A stretch of 64,000 nucleotides of DNA. Origin: DATAEE01 sp963725145. Lineage in GTDB: Bacteria; Acidobacteriota; Vicinamibacteria; Vicinamibacterales; 2-12-FULL-66-21. This document shows, one piece after another, positions 1 through 8,719 of this stretch. Made by a program: the position numbers and the translations under genes. Under the pieces are notes generated by a model. It saw nothing but the letters and a program-made list of their open reading frames with translations. It was not told where the DNA came from and did not search any database. The stretch's first letter is position 1. Each line of letters opens with the position of its first letter. Where the stretch lies: positions 558,001 to 622,000 of the forward strand of contig CAVRXL010000010.1 in the NCBI GenBank assembly GCA_963725145.1, given 5' to 3'.

Positions 1-854
1 AGCGTCGCGATGACGCTCGTCGGCGCGCCGAGCTTCAGGACCGTGTAAGCGGCGTCCATCACGTGGCACGCCATGTCGCCCATGGCGCCGGCGCCGAAGT
101 CCATCCACGCGCGCCAGCCGAACGGGTGATACGTGCGATGGAAGGGACGCATAGGCGCCGGTCCAATCCAGAGCTCCCAATCCAGGCCCTCGGGTATCGC
201 CTGCGTGTCGGTCGGCCTGGGCATGCCCTGCGGCCAGATCGGCCGGTTGGTCCAGCAGTGCACCTCGCGCACCTCGCCGATCGCGCCGGCGCCGAACCAC
301 TCCTGCATGAGGCGCAGGCCCTCTTCCGAGTGACCCTGGTTCCCCATCTGCGTCACGACCTTGTACTTGCGCGCCGCCTCGGTCAGCGCCCGAGCCTCGC
401 TGATGGTGCGCGTCAACGGCTTCTGCACGTACACGTGCTTCCCCAGCTGCATCGCGGCAGTCGCGATCACGGCATGCGCGTGATCGGGCGTCGCGACGAC
501 GACCGCGTCGATGTCCTTCTGCTTCTCGAGCATCAGGCGATAGTCCTTGTACTTCGCGGCCTTCGGGTGCTTCTCCCACGTGCCTCGCCGCGCGATCGCC
601 GCCTTGGCGGCCTCGCTCTCGTCGCAGTCGCACAGCGCGACGATGTTGTCGGTCTTCGCGACGTTCTCCATGTTCGACGTGCCCATGCCGTGCGCGTAGC
701 CGACGATGGCGACGTTGACGGTGTCGCTCGGCGCCTGAAACAGGGGGCCGCCGAGCACGTGGCGCGGCACGATCGTGAATCCGGCCGCGGCCGCGGCGGT
801 ACCCATGAACGTGCGGCGGGAAACCGTGGTTGTGGGCTTCTTCTCAGTGGTCAT
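1..854 (-). CDS. Gfo/Idh/MocA-family oxidoreductase, Tat-exported (3' end outside window)
   Basis: The gene reads leftward off the window edge, so its C-terminus is missing. The start is ATG at 852-854, giving an N-terminus MTTEKKPTTTVSRRTFMGT with an SRRTF twin-arginine motif followed by an alanine-rich hydrophobic stretch, so export by Tat is likely. Residues ~47-52 read VAIVGY (Rossmann start), ~120-127 VVVATPDH, and ~145-150 YVQKPL, the Gfo/Idh/MocA EKP-type motif with Q for E. A WDLWIGPAP-like stretch (here WELWIGPAP) and GWRAWMDFGAGAMGDMACH are typical of the secreted acidobacterial/planctomycete members, which are thought to act on sugars with NAD(P). The substrate cannot be read from the sequence. 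It lies downstream of, and on the same strand as, the GT2 and Agl23-like genes; the 73-bp gap contains a dispersed GC-rich repeat. Confidence 0.9.
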   Translation of the reverse strand, partial: MTTEKKPTTTVSRRTFMGTAAAAAGFTIVPRHVLGGPLFQAPSDTVNVAIVGYAHGMGTSNMENVAKTDNIVALCDCDESEAAKAAIARRGTWEKHPKAAKYKDYRLMLEKQKDIDAVVVATPDHAHAVIATAAMQLGKHVYVQKPLTRTISEARALTEAARKYKVVTQMGNQGHSEEGLRLMQEWFGAGAIGEVREVHCWTNRPIWPQGMPRPTDTQAIPEGLDWELWIGPAPMRPFHRTYHPFGWRAWMDFGAGAMGDMACHVMDAAYTVLKLGAPTSVIAT

Positions 855-872
855 CGTGTGCTCTCCGGCGAA

Positions 873-935
873 TCATATTTACGTGGGGCTCCGCCCCACA
901 CCCCGGCTCGGTCGCTTGCGGGGGCCCCTATGCCC
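873..935. repeat. GC-rich dispersed repeat, class D, intergenic copy
   Basis: The stretch begins CATATTTACGTGGGGCTCCG and continues with CCCCACACCCCGGCTCGGTC. It contains the short palindrome GGGGCTCCGCCCC. The same layout (CAT-ATTT, then a G4...C4 palindrome, then CAC, C-run, GCTCG) recurs at 43692-43760 inside a coding sequence. It runs into the 3' end of the GT2 gene, whose last ~15 codons look low-complexity and may derive from it. Confidence 0.5.
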
Positions 936-1752
936 CGCGCCGCTCCCTCGCAGGCGCGCCGTGCGCGCCTTGGTGGTGCCTGAAACCCGCCCCTCGACTC
1001 CGCGCGACGCGCTCGCGCCAAATGTACCAGAGGTCGGCCGTCGCGCGCGCGAAGTCGTGCCAGCGCAGCTTCGACCCCGGCTTGTCGTGCCACGCGGGCA
1101 GAACCAGCTCGTACAGCCGCGCGCGACGGGGGGGCTCGCCGGGCGCGACCGGCAGCCGCAGGTACCGGGCGATGAGCTCGACGTCGAAGATCCACTCGCT
1201 CCGGAAGGGGGCGGCGACGAGCGTGGCCGTGGCGGCGTTCACGCGCATCATCTTAGCCCCACACTGGGTGTCGTACACAGGGAGATCGAGGGCGAGCGAT
1301 ACCGCCGTAGCGAACACCCGGCCGAAGTAGTGGCGCGTGGCCTTCCGCCTGATGTCACGGCCCATCAGCATCACGCGCGAGCCGAGGACGAACTCGACCG
1401 TGGGACGGTCGTGGAGCACGGCCAGGAAATCGTCGATCGTCTCGAGCGGCGTCGCGAGATCGGCGTCGACGAATCCGACAAGCTCGGCGCGCTGCGCGAT
1501 CCCGGCGAGCATGCCGGCGCGTACCGCCTCTCCTTTGCCGCGGCGGGGCGAGTGCTGCAGTATCGACACCACCCCTGGCGCCGCCGCACGGATCCTCTCG
1601 AGGATCTCCCCCGTCCCGTCGACGCTCCCATCGTCCACCAGCACCAGCCGCACGCGCGGGTGCGAGTTGACGAAGCTCACGAAGGCCTCCGAGTCGAGGC
1701 GCGCCGCCTCGTTGTAGCACGGCACGACCAGGGCCAGTTCGGGGGGCATCAT
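928..1752 (-). CDS. Family 2 glycosyltransferase (dolichyl-phosphate-mannose synthase-like)
   Basis: This GT-A glycosyltransferase of about 274 residues is likely to transfer a sugar to a lipid carrier. Visible motifs are ALVVPCYNEA at the N-terminus, LVDDGSVDGT (nucleotide-sugar binding), GKGEAVRAGM, the DXD-like VDADLATP, a GSR loop, and the DTQCGAKMM acceptor segment typical of DPM1/ALG5-like proteins. It has no clear C-terminal membrane anchor. Start: ATG at 1752 is chosen because it overlaps the stop of the upstream Agl23-like gene (ATGA at 1752-1749), implying translational coupling; an in-frame ATG at 1773 would add seven residues. The pairing of this family with an Agl23-like membrane protein is common in acidobacterial and archaeal genomes. 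Confidence 0.88.
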   Translation of the reverse strand: MMPPELALVVPCYNEAARLDSEAFVSFVNSHPRVRLVLVDDGSVDGTGEILERIRAAAPGVVSILQHSPRRGKGEAVRAGMLAGIAQRAELVGFVDADLATPLETIDDFLAVLHDRPTVEFVLGSRVMLMGRDIRRKATRHYFGRVFATAVSLALDLPVYDTQCGAKMMRVNAATATLVAAPFRSEWIFDVELIARYLRLPVAPGEPPRRARLYELVLPAWHDKPGSKLRWHDFARATADLWYIWRERVARSRGAGFRHHQGAHGAPARERRGA

Positions 1753-3305
1753 GGCGCGCTCGCCGCACGCCACAGTGCCACAGAGGGCGCTTGCTCAGCA
1801 AGGAAACGGTCCCACAATCCACGCTCGATGTAGAGCGTCAGGAGCACCTCCGGCCTGAGACCGTAGAACTCCGAGACGAAGCGATCCCCGAGCGCGGCCT
1901 CGACGGCGGCCGTGTGATCCATCGAGGCGACGACGACCGGCGCCTGCATCGCCAGCGCGTCGCCCGGCGCGGTCCAGTACCCAACGTGGGGCATCGTCCG
2001 GAGGTACCACGGAAGCGGCCACTGCTCGTGCGGCGCCGCGATGACCGACACGAGCATGCCTGCCCCGTCGGGTGAAGGGCCGCCAGCGCGCGGATCCGAG
2101 TCGCCATGCGGACGGCGTCGGGAACGGTTTGCGCGTAGACGTAAGGATTTCGCGGATCGGACGCGTAGGTCACCGACGCGCGCCAGGCCTGCCATCCCAG
2201 ATGTCCCGACGCGACGAGGAACGCCGCGGCGACGGCAAACCTCACCACGCGGAACGATGTCGCCTTGAGAAGGTTAGAGAAGCCGATTCCGGCGAGCACG
2301 ATCGTCCCGACGTAGAACGGCAGAACGTTCCACGGAGTCTTGTAAGGGATGGACGAGTAGATGGCCGTGGCGACGATCGCGTAGCAGGCGAGATAGCGCG
2401 CCCAGAACGTGCGCGCCGTCACCGCGCCGGCGATCGCGAGCGCGAGCACGAGCCCCTCGCTCCACTTCAGGCCGCCGGACGAGAGAGTACGTGAGCAGTC
2501 CGAGGTAGAAGCTCCACGGGTGCACGTGGTTCGCCGGGGCGACGACGCGATCGAAGTACGGGCCGGCTGCCCGAAACGGATCGAGGACGGCTCGCGGCGC
2601 GGTGAGAAACGACGAATAGAAGAGCGCGGCGACGGCCGCCGCCGCCGCGATACCGACGAGGGCGGCTCTCAGCCATCGTCCGCGGGCGAGTGCATCGCGC
2701 GGTGATCCGCTTCTCAGCGACCAAAGGGCGATCGCGCACGCCGCGAGCGCGGCGGGCAGTACGATGACCGATGTCTCCTTGGTCGAGATCGCCAGGCCTG
2801 CCGCGACGCCCGCCACGGCGGACCAAGCGAGCCCTCCGCCTGTCGCGGCGCGCCCGACGGCGATCACGAACGCGAGCGTGAAGAACGCGAGCAGCGACTC
2901 CTGGATGAACATCCGCGAGTAGAAGACCATCGCGGGTGAGAGCGCCAGCAGCCATGCGCTCGTGGCCACCGCCGTCCGTCCAATCCCCGCCGAGAGGAGC
3001 GGCAGCAGCAGGATCGTCGCCGCGCCGAACGTCGCCGTCACCCCGCGGAGAGTGCGCTCGTCAAGGGACGCGAGTGTCGCCTGGCCGCGGAGCTTTGCCG
3101 CCGGCAGCGACAGGTAATACAGCGTCGGTCCGTGGTGGTCGTGCGCGTCGTAGGCGTACTCGCCGCGCTCGAGCAGCGCGCCGAACTTGAGGGCCTGGTT
3201 TGCTTCGTCGTGGTGCATCGGGCGCGCGTCGAGCCGGGTCAGGCGCAACGCCAGCCCGGCGGCCAGCGCGAGCGCCACCAGCGCGCCCATGCCCGCCCGT
3301 GTCAT
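1749..3305 (-). CDS. Agl23-like (TIGR03663-type) membrane glycosyltransferase, reading frame broken twice
   Basis: A multi-spanning membrane protein of ~518 codons resembling the flippase activity-associated protein Agl23 family (ArnT/PMT-like). The first frame (3305 to ~2475) starts MTRAGMGALVALALAAGL and contains the family hallmark RPMHHDEANQALKFG near residue 28. The second frame (~2475 to ~2075) carries LKWSEGLVLALAIAGA and YKTPWNVLPFYVG. The third frame (~2075 to 1749) carries HVGYWTAPGDALAMQAP and ends at TGA 1749. The first shift fits one extra base (or two missing) in the CTCTCT tract near 2487; the second fits one missing base near CCCGACGGGG around 2078. The two shifts cancel, so the total length is an exact multiple of three. 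Either these are assembly errors or the gene is inactivated. It starts 5 bp after the upstream gene's stop. Confidence 0.82.
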
Positions 3306-3310
3306 TTCTC

Positions 3311-4000
3311 CTACCGGGGGCCCCGATCCCCCGGCGTCGGCTGGCCGTAGATCTCAACCTCGACGTAGTGGTTCAGGTCGTTCGTCGTGTTCCCGTTGGA
3401 GGAGAGCCGGACGTACCGGCCCTTCGCGCCCTTCGGGTCGATCAGCCTGCCCTCGGCGACCTCGACGTACTCCTTCTCCTTCCCGGCGCCCAGCTTCGTC
3501 GTGTTGTCGTGGTCGTTGTTGAAGACCGTGGTGACGCCGGTCTTGAACGCCGGGTCGTCGGACACCTGGACGACGACGTCGCGGTAGACGCGCGCCTGGC
3601 TGTGGTAATGCCACGTGAGGATCGCGTGGAGCGCGTGCGAGGCGCCGAGATCGATCTGGATCCACTGGGGACCGGGGCCGAGCTCGATGAAATACCCGTC
3701 GCCGCCGGACTTCTCGCCGTCGTTGGCCATGTCGAGCTCACCGATGACCGGCTGCATGTCGCTCGAGGTCACCGGTTTCTTCGCCGACAGCAGGACGGTG
3801 CCCTTGGGCACGTAGAACGGCCCGCGCGACTTGCCCGTGATCACCTCGAGGTTGGAGCTTTTGATGTTGGTCGGCGTGCCGACGAACATCGGCTTAGGGA
3901 GCTTCAGCTTGAGCTCTACCTTATTTGGATCCTGCTGCGCGGCAAGGGGTGCCAGGGCCAGGGTGAACAAGAGAGAGCCGGCGAGTGTGTGCTTAGTCAT
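3311..4000 (-). CDS. Secreted discoidin (F5/8 type C)-like protein
   Basis: The protein has 229 residues and starts MTKHTLAGSLLFTLALAPLA, a clear Sec signal peptide ending near residue 21. The central part, GPQWIQIDLGASHALHAILT, and YRDVVVQVSDDPAF resemble a galactose-binding-like (F5/8 type C, discoidin) fold, as does the C-terminal KGRYVRLSSNGNTTNDLNHY. These domains bind sugars or surfaces; no catalytic motif is visible. An upstream in-frame extension to 4294 lacks signal-peptide character and is rejected. It is the first gene of the leftward cluster and lies 5 bp from the Agl23-like gene, so co-transcription is likely. Ligand unknown. Confidence 0.75.
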   Translation of the reverse strand: MTKHTLAGSLLFTLALAPLAAQQDPNKVELKLKLPKPMFVGTPTNIKSSNLEVITGKSRGPFYVPKGTVLLSAKKPVTSSDMQPVIGELDMANDGEKSGGDGYFIELGPGPQWIQIDLGASHALHAILTWHYHSQARVYRDVVVQVSDDPAFKTGVTTVFNNDHDNTTKLGAGKEKEYVEVAEGRLIDPKGAKGRYVRLSSNGNTTNDLNHYVEVEIYGQPTPGDRGPR

Positions 4001-4071
4001 GGTGTTTAGTCTGAAGTCCGCGTCTTCAGCCGATCTTACACACCCGCCGGCATATGTCGCAATCGAGCGCG

Positions 4072-4659
4072 CTAATGCGCGCCGCCGTGCGCGGAATGCG
4101 TGGCCTCCTCTCCGTCGTACTCCTCGCAACTCACCGCAGAGTTCCAATCGACGAACATGCCGAGCGGGTTGTTCCGCCAGGCCCAGACGTGCAGCTCGTA
4201 GAAGGGCGGGAGCCCGTACCGGTTGGGGCTTCCCACGTACTGAAAATGCTGGCCCATCAGCACTGGGGGCGCGCCGGGATGTGCCGTGTCCCATTGCTCG
4301 GCGATGACGAGATACTCGACGCCGAGCAGTCTCAGGCGCCCGTCACGCTGCTCGTAAACCAGAATCTCTGGCTTCGATGCGTCGAGCACTCCGTCCATCA
4401 CCAGCGGCCCGTTCGGGTAATGGATACCCATGGCGCCCTCCTGGGGTCCGCTGACGCAACTGCCTGCCGAACCGTAGCCCGCAGCGATCGCGGCATTGAC
4501 ATCGCGAAAGTCCCGGGTCGCCAGACGGACTTCTCTGACGAGTCCAGTTGCCGTCCGCTCGCGGTCGTTCTGTCGGTGGTCCGCCCGGGCCCCGTCGCCG
4601 GGCGACGCCGCATACGCGACCGCCGCGAGCCCAATCAACACGAAGTACTTTCTGTTCAT
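4072..4659 (-). CDS. Conserved secreted protein of unknown function
   Basis: The protein has 195 residues and starts MNRKYFVLIGLAAVAYAASP, a signal peptide. The start at 4659 is preceded by GGGAGA about 7 bases upstream, better than the longer frame starting at 4725. Recognisable conserved-looking stretches are CVSGPQEGAMGIHYPNG, EILVYEQRDGRLRLLGVEY, and YGLPPFYELHVWAWRNNP followed by GMFVDWNSAVSC. Two Cys (in SCVSG and SCEEY) might form a disulphide. I recall similar proteins in proteobacteria and acidobacteria as uncharacterised, but cannot name a function. It stands alone, with 71 bp to the discoidin-like gene and 157 bp to the ADOP gene. Confidence 0.75.
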   Translation of the reverse strand: MNRKYFVLIGLAAVAYAASPGDGARADHRQNDRERTATGLVREVRLATRDFRDVNAAIAAGYGSAGSCVSGPQEGAMGIHYPNGPLVMDGVLDASKPEILVYEQRDGRLRLLGVEYLVIAEQWDTAHPGAPPVLMGQHFQYVGSPNRYGLPPFYELHVWAWRNNPLGMFVDWNSAVSCEEYDGEEATHSAHGGAH

Positions 4660-4816
4660 GTCTGTTTCTCCCTTTCCGTCGAAGCACCCGGAACTGACGA
4701 GCTTCGACACATGGGCCGTCTTCAATCGTTCGTGCCACGAGTGACGGGTCGCAGCCAGCGTGCTTCGTGCTGATTTCTAAACGCTTGGCCGGGCGGATTC
4801 CGGACAGACCGTCCGA

Positions 4817-7252
4817 CTACTCCGCTCGCAGGACGGACATCGGCGCTACGCGAACGGCCCTGACCGCCGGCACGAGCGAGCCGGCGAACGTCATCAGAAG
4901 CGCCAGGCCGACGGCCGCGGCGAACGTCGCGGGATCGCTCGGCGCGACGCCAAAGAGCAACGCGCGCATGCCTCGCGCGGCCGCGTAAGCACCCAGTACG
5001 CCCGGCACGATACCGAGCAGCGCCAGACGCATCCCGTCCGCGAAGATCATGCGGCCGACGCGCGAGGGATCCGCGCCCAGCGCCAGACGCACGGCGATCT
5101 CCTGCGATCGCTGCGAGACGGTGTAGGCCAGCAGCCCGTAGATGCCGACGCTCGAGAGCAAGACCGCGACGACCGCCAGCACACCGAGCACCTGGAGCTG
5201 AGCTCGCCGGCTGGCCGTCTCGCCCGCGAGCACGTCGTCGAGCGGGCGCACGTCGGAAATCGGCTGCTCGGGATCGGCCGCGCGGACGATCTGGCGGACG
5301 GCGGAGACGAGAGCGTCACCCTGACCCGAATGCCGAATCACCAGATCCTTCGGATCGAAGTTGGCGGGCCATCCATCGGGAGCCTGCGGCGCGGGCAGGT
5401 ACATCTGAGGCTCGCTGTTGCGTTCCAGGCCGCGGACCCTGATGTCGCCAACCACTCCGACGACGGTGCGAGTCTGACCTCGGTGCCCGAACGTCTTCCC
5501 GATGGGATCCTGACCGGGCCAGTAGCGCTCGACGAACGACGCGCTGACGACGGCGATCCAGGCCCGGTCGCCAGTGTCGGCGTCCTCCACGTCGCGCCCG
5601 CGGTGAAGGGGAATACCCACGGTCCTGAAATACTGCGGCGTCACCCAACGGTGGCTCACGCCGGCGCTTCGCGCGGTCCGCGCTTCGTGACCGGGGACCT
5701 CGATTCCGGTAATCAAGCCCGTCACGACCATCGGCAGGCCGCTGATGAACGCGGCGCTCTGGACGCCTGGCAGGGCGCGGACTCCTGTCAGAACGGGCTC
5801 GTAGAACTGACCGCGACGCACCGGGCTGTCGTACTTCGGTCGCGGCAACGCCGTCCTGAGCGTCAGGACATTCTGCGGCACGAATCCGGGGTCGACCGCC
5901 TGCACGCGCCACACGGCGCGGATCAAGAGGCCCGATGTGATCAGCAGGATCACCGACATGGCGACTTCGACGGTCACGAGGACGGCGCGGAGGCGTTGCT
6001 TCCGGCCGCCGCCTGCGCGGTTGCCCTCGCGCAGCGCGGCGAACCCCGTGCGGCCGCCGGAGCGAAGGGCGGGAACGACGCCGAACCCCAGGCCGGTGAG
6101 GGCCGTGAACACCGCCGCCAGGGCGAGCACGCGCAGGTCGAGGCTGGGCTGACCGGCGATCGGCAGCGTGGGAGGAACGAGGCTCGAAAACAGCGGGATG
6201 CTCAACGCGGCAACCAGAACGCCCGCGGCGCCACCAAGCAGCGCCAGGATCACGCTCTGAGTGATCAGCTGCCGCGCCAGCCGCCCCCTGCCCGCGCCGA
6301 GCGCTGCGCGCACCGCCATTTCGCGCTCGCTCGCGGCCGCGCGGGCCAGCAGCAGATTGGCGAGGTTCGCGCACGTGAGCAGGAGCAGGCACAGGGTCGC
6401 ACCACCGAGAGCCATCAGCATCAATCGGAAGCGCGGCGACATGTTGTCGCGCATCCGGAAGAAGCTGACACCGGTCTCCGCGTTGGTCTCCGGGTAATCG
6501 CGACCAAGGCGTTCGGCCAGCATCGAGAGCTCCGCTCTGGTCTGTTCGAACGTGACGCCTGGCTTGAGACGGCCCACGGCCTCGATGTAGGTGTTGGTGC
6601 GACTTTCGAAGTCCTCCGCTCGCAACGTCAACAACGTCCACAGCTGTACGTCTCGGCTGGGAAAAAAGAAGGCGCGGGGCATGACGCCGATGATCGTGTA
6701 AGGGGCGCCGTTGAGGTTGACCTTCCGGCCGAGTATCCCCGCGTCGCCGCCGAACTGCGACTGCCAGAGGCCATAGCTGATGACGGCGCCGTCGATGTCG
6801 TCATGTGCTCCGCTTTCGAAGACGCGCCCCAGCACTGGTTTTACGCCGAGCAGGGGCAGCACTTCGGGCGTGACTCGCGTGATCGCGAGACGTCGCGGCT
6901 CTCCGCCGCCAACCAGGTTCACGGCATCGTTGAAGAACGCGCCCATCTCTTCGAACGACGAGCTCATCGTCTTGAAGTCACGATAGTTGGCTGGCGAGAG
7001 CTGGTTCATGCATCCCCAACCGCCGCCGGTGCGCGGGCCCTCGCAGAGTCGCACCAGGCTGTCCGGGTCGGCGAACGGCAGCGGCCGGAGCAGCACGAAA
7101 TCCGCGGCGGAGAACGCGGCGGTATTGGCCCCCACGCCGAGCGCGGTCACCAGGATGGCGGTGAGGGCGAAGCCGCGGGCGCGGTTCAGAGTGCGCGCGG
7201 TGTAGCGCAGGTCCTGGATCAGCATGTCCAGGTGGGCGGCGAGTGCTTTCAT
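4817..7252 (-). CDS. ADOP/MacB-FtsX family ABC permease
   Basis: An 811-residue membrane protein with two tandem MacB_PCD-FtsX units, the layout of the acidobacterial duplicated orphan permease family, which lacks a genetically linked ATPase. The first unit starts LIQDLRYTARTLNRARGFAL and has LGVGANTAAFSAADFVLLRP. The first FtsX block (~residues 275-400) includes CANLANLLLARAAASEREMA and VRAALGAGRGRLARQL. The second core has VLVTVEVAMSVILLITSGLL (~440). The C-terminal FtsX block contains RLALGADPSRVGRMI and ends LVPAVRAVRVAPMSVLRAE. The predicted role is a mechanotransmission-type permease or efflux-linked complex. It lies 28 bp downstream of the NTF2-like gene on the same strand, so both are probably one transcript. 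Confidence 0.93.
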   Translation of the reverse strand: MKALAAHLDMLIQDLRYTARTLNRARGFALTAILVTALGVGANTAAFSAADFVLLRPLPFADPDSLVRLCEGPRTGGGWGCMNQLSPANYRDFKTMSSSFEEMGAFFNDAVNLVGGGEPRRLAITRVTPEVLPLLGVKPVLGRVFESGAHDDIDGAVISYGLWQSQFGGDAGILGRKVNLNGAPYTIIGVMPRAFFFPSRDVQLWTLLTLRAEDFESRTNTYIEAVGRLKPGVTFEQTRAELSMLAERLGRDYPETNAETGVSFFRMRDNMSPRFRLMLMALGGATLCLLLLTCANLANLLLARAAASEREMAVRAALGAGRGRLARQLITQSVILALLGGAAGVLVAALSIPLFSSLVPPTLPIAGQPSLDLRVLALAAVFTALTGLGFGVVPALRSGGRTGFAALREGNRAGGGRKQRLRAVLVTVEVAMSVILLITSGLLIRAVWRVQAVDPGFVPQNVLTLRTALPRPKYDSPVRRGQFYEPVLTGVRALPGVQSAAFISGLPMVVTGLITGIEVPGHEARTARSAGVSHRWVTPQYFRTVGIPLHRGRDVEDADTGDRAWIAVVSASFVERYWPGQDPIGKTFGHRGQTRTVVGVVGDIRVRGLERNSEPQMYLPAPQAPDGWPANFDPKDLVIRHSGQGDALVSAVRQIVRAADPEQPISDVRPLDDVLAGETASRRAQLQVLGVLAVVAVLLSSVGIYGLLAYTVSQRSQEIAVRLALGADPSRVGRMIFADGMRLALLGIVPGVLGAYAAARGMRALLFGVAPSDPATFAAAVGLALLMTFAGSLVPAVRAVRVAPMSVLRAE

Positions 7253-7280
7253 GATGATCTCGTGCTCGCGATGCAGCGGT

Positions 7281-7730
7281 TCAGCGGCCCGGCGGCTTCA
7301 GCTCCCAGAGCACGTTCACGATGACCCAGCGGCCGTTCCATTTCGCCATGTGCATGTAGTCGACCCAGCCGGACATGGTGGCGCGTACGCTGGCGGCATT
7401 CTGGAAGATGTCCAGAATGACGACGTCCTTCTGCATCTGCTCTGGCGGCGTGTCCTTGCCGCCACCGTTACGCGTGTTCTGCACGAGCGTCATCGCACTC
7501 TGCTGGCCCAGGCTGCTGCGGCCGTTCTGTGGGTTCCTGTTCACGATACGCTTGGCCAGCTCGGGGTGAAGCGCGCGCTCCATCCGGGCTGCATCAGCCG
7601 TGTACCAGCCTTCTACGTAGTCCAGAGCGGTGGCGCGGATGGCGGCTGATTCGTCGGTGGCTTGATGATTCGTGGCGCCGACCGGCAGCGCCAGTGCAAG
7701 AAGGATGAACGTGATGGGTCGATGCAGCAT
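7281..7730 (-). CDS. Secreted NTF2-like (putative lumazine-binding type) protein
   Basis: The protein has 149 residues: a signal peptide (MLHRPITFILLALALPVGA) followed by an NTF2-like fold. AIRATALDYVEGWYTADAAR and MERALHPELAKRIVN match the Lumazine_bd_2/SnoaL-like group, and the end WNGRWVIVNVLWEL is the usual terminal beta-strand. A catalytic role cannot be assigned. It precedes the ADOP permease by 28 bp. Confidence 0.75.
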   Translation of the reverse strand: MLHRPITFILLALALPVGATNHQATDESAAIRATALDYVEGWYTADAARMERALHPELAKRIVNRNPQNGRSSLGQQSAMTLVQNTRNGGGKDTPPEQMQKDVVILDIFQNAASVRATMSGWVDYMHMAKWNGRWVIVNVLWELKPPGR

Positions 7731-8089
7731 GGAGCCATTACCTCATTGATATGCACAGCAAGGGTATATCCACTGTACACATAGTTGTCGCGTTAGACGG
7801 GAAGATTGAGCAGTCGGTTGGTCCGATTGACAGCCCCTGACGAGGCGGACCGCGAGCGTCGGCTCGCCTGACCGCCTACGGTATGCCGGACACCCTCCGG
7901 CAGGTCGGGTGTGCGGCCCCGGCGGTTCGCGCGCACGCCGGCGGCAATGCGCGAAATCCTCAATGAATCCGGCGATTCCTGATCACTCCGCACGGCACGC
8001 CGTCTGCAGCTTGCGGCCAGCCTGCGAAGTGTCACAGATCCGTCAAGGCGAGGTTGACCGCGACGGTTCAAGCCCGGACAGGAGGACTC
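7731..8089. promoter_or_regulatory. Intergenic region between divergent genes, with a candidate operator
   Basis: This 359-bp region separates the leftward NTF2-like/ADOP unit from the rightward gene at 8090. An AT-richer part at ~7745-7790 contains TATGTGTACAGTGGATATAC on the minus strand, an imperfect dyad close to the NTF2-like start. PadR-type regulators often control ADOP permeases, but no padR gene is visible here. I see no coding remnant in the rest of the region. Confidence 0.3.
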
Positions 8090-8644
8090 ATGAAACGGTT
8101 TGTCGTGGGGATCATCGCGGCGGCGGTTCTGGTGTCGACGGCGCGCACGGCCCTGGCCCAGTCCAAGACCATCAACGCAGAGATGAAGACGGCGACGGCG
8201 GTCATCGAGGCGATCGAAGCCTCGACACGCACAGTCACGCTCAAGAAACCGGACGGCACCTTCGTGTCGATCATCGCGGGGCCGGAGATAAAGCGGTTCG
8301 ATGAGCTCAAGCTCGGCGACAAGGTCACCGCTAAGTACTACGAGAACGTCGTCGTCCGGCTGAAGAAGCCTGGCGAGGCGGACGCGAACACCGGGACAGC
8401 GGCCACGACCGGTTCGGAACAGGTCCTGCCGGGTGGCACCAAAGCCAAGCAGCGGACCATCACGGCCGTGGTCACCGCCATCGACCCGGTCATGCCCTCG
8501 ATCACCTTCACCGGGCCGAACGGCTGGAAGTATTCGTCCACAGTGCTGGACAAGGCGGCTCTCGCCACCGTGAAGGTCGGCGACAAGGTCGACATCATCT
8601 GGACGGAGGCGGTGCTGGTGTCGGTCGAGCGCGGCGGCACGTAG
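8090..8644 (+). CDS. Periplasmic protein with two similar beta-rich halves, function unknown
   Basis: The protein has 184 residues. The start at 8090 has a strong ribosome site (GGAGGA at 8081-8086). The signal peptide is MKRFVVGIIAAAVLVSTART...ALAQ. Two related segments follow: VIEAIEASTRTVTLKKPDG with FDELKLGDKVTAKYYENVVV, and VVTAIDPVMPSITFTGPNG with TVKVGDKVDIIWTEAVLV. Each resembles the small OB-like domain common in proteobacterial exported proteins of unknown role. It is 75 bp upstream of aqpZ on the same strand. Confidence 0.78.
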   Translation: MKRFVVGIIAAAVLVSTARTALAQSKTINAEMKTATAVIEAIEASTRTVTLKKPDGTFVSIIAGPEIKRFDELKLGDKVTAKYYENVVVRLKKPGEADANTGTAATTGSEQVLPGGTKAKQRTITAVVTAIDPVMPSITFTGPNGWKYSSTVLDKAALATVKVGDKVDIIWTEAVLVSVERGGT

Positions 8645-8719
8645 AGTTCACAGCCGGGGCGATCCGCCGTGATCGCCCCGGACCTCCCCGTTCGCTCCAA
8701 TCCAGCAAAGGAGTGCGTC

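Noticed and set aside
63..983. Long plus-strand open frame
   Set aside because: Arg/Ala/His-rich shadow of the oxidoreductase on the minus strand, whose translation shows clear family motifs; it also runs through the intergenic repeat.
5330..7324. 664-codon plus-strand open frame
   Set aside because: Antisense shadow of the ADOP permease; low-complexity Arg/His/Gln-rich product with no motif.
7793..8071. 92-codon minus-strand frame in the gap before 8090
   Set aside because: Basic, low-complexity product, no ribosome site and no recognisable domain.
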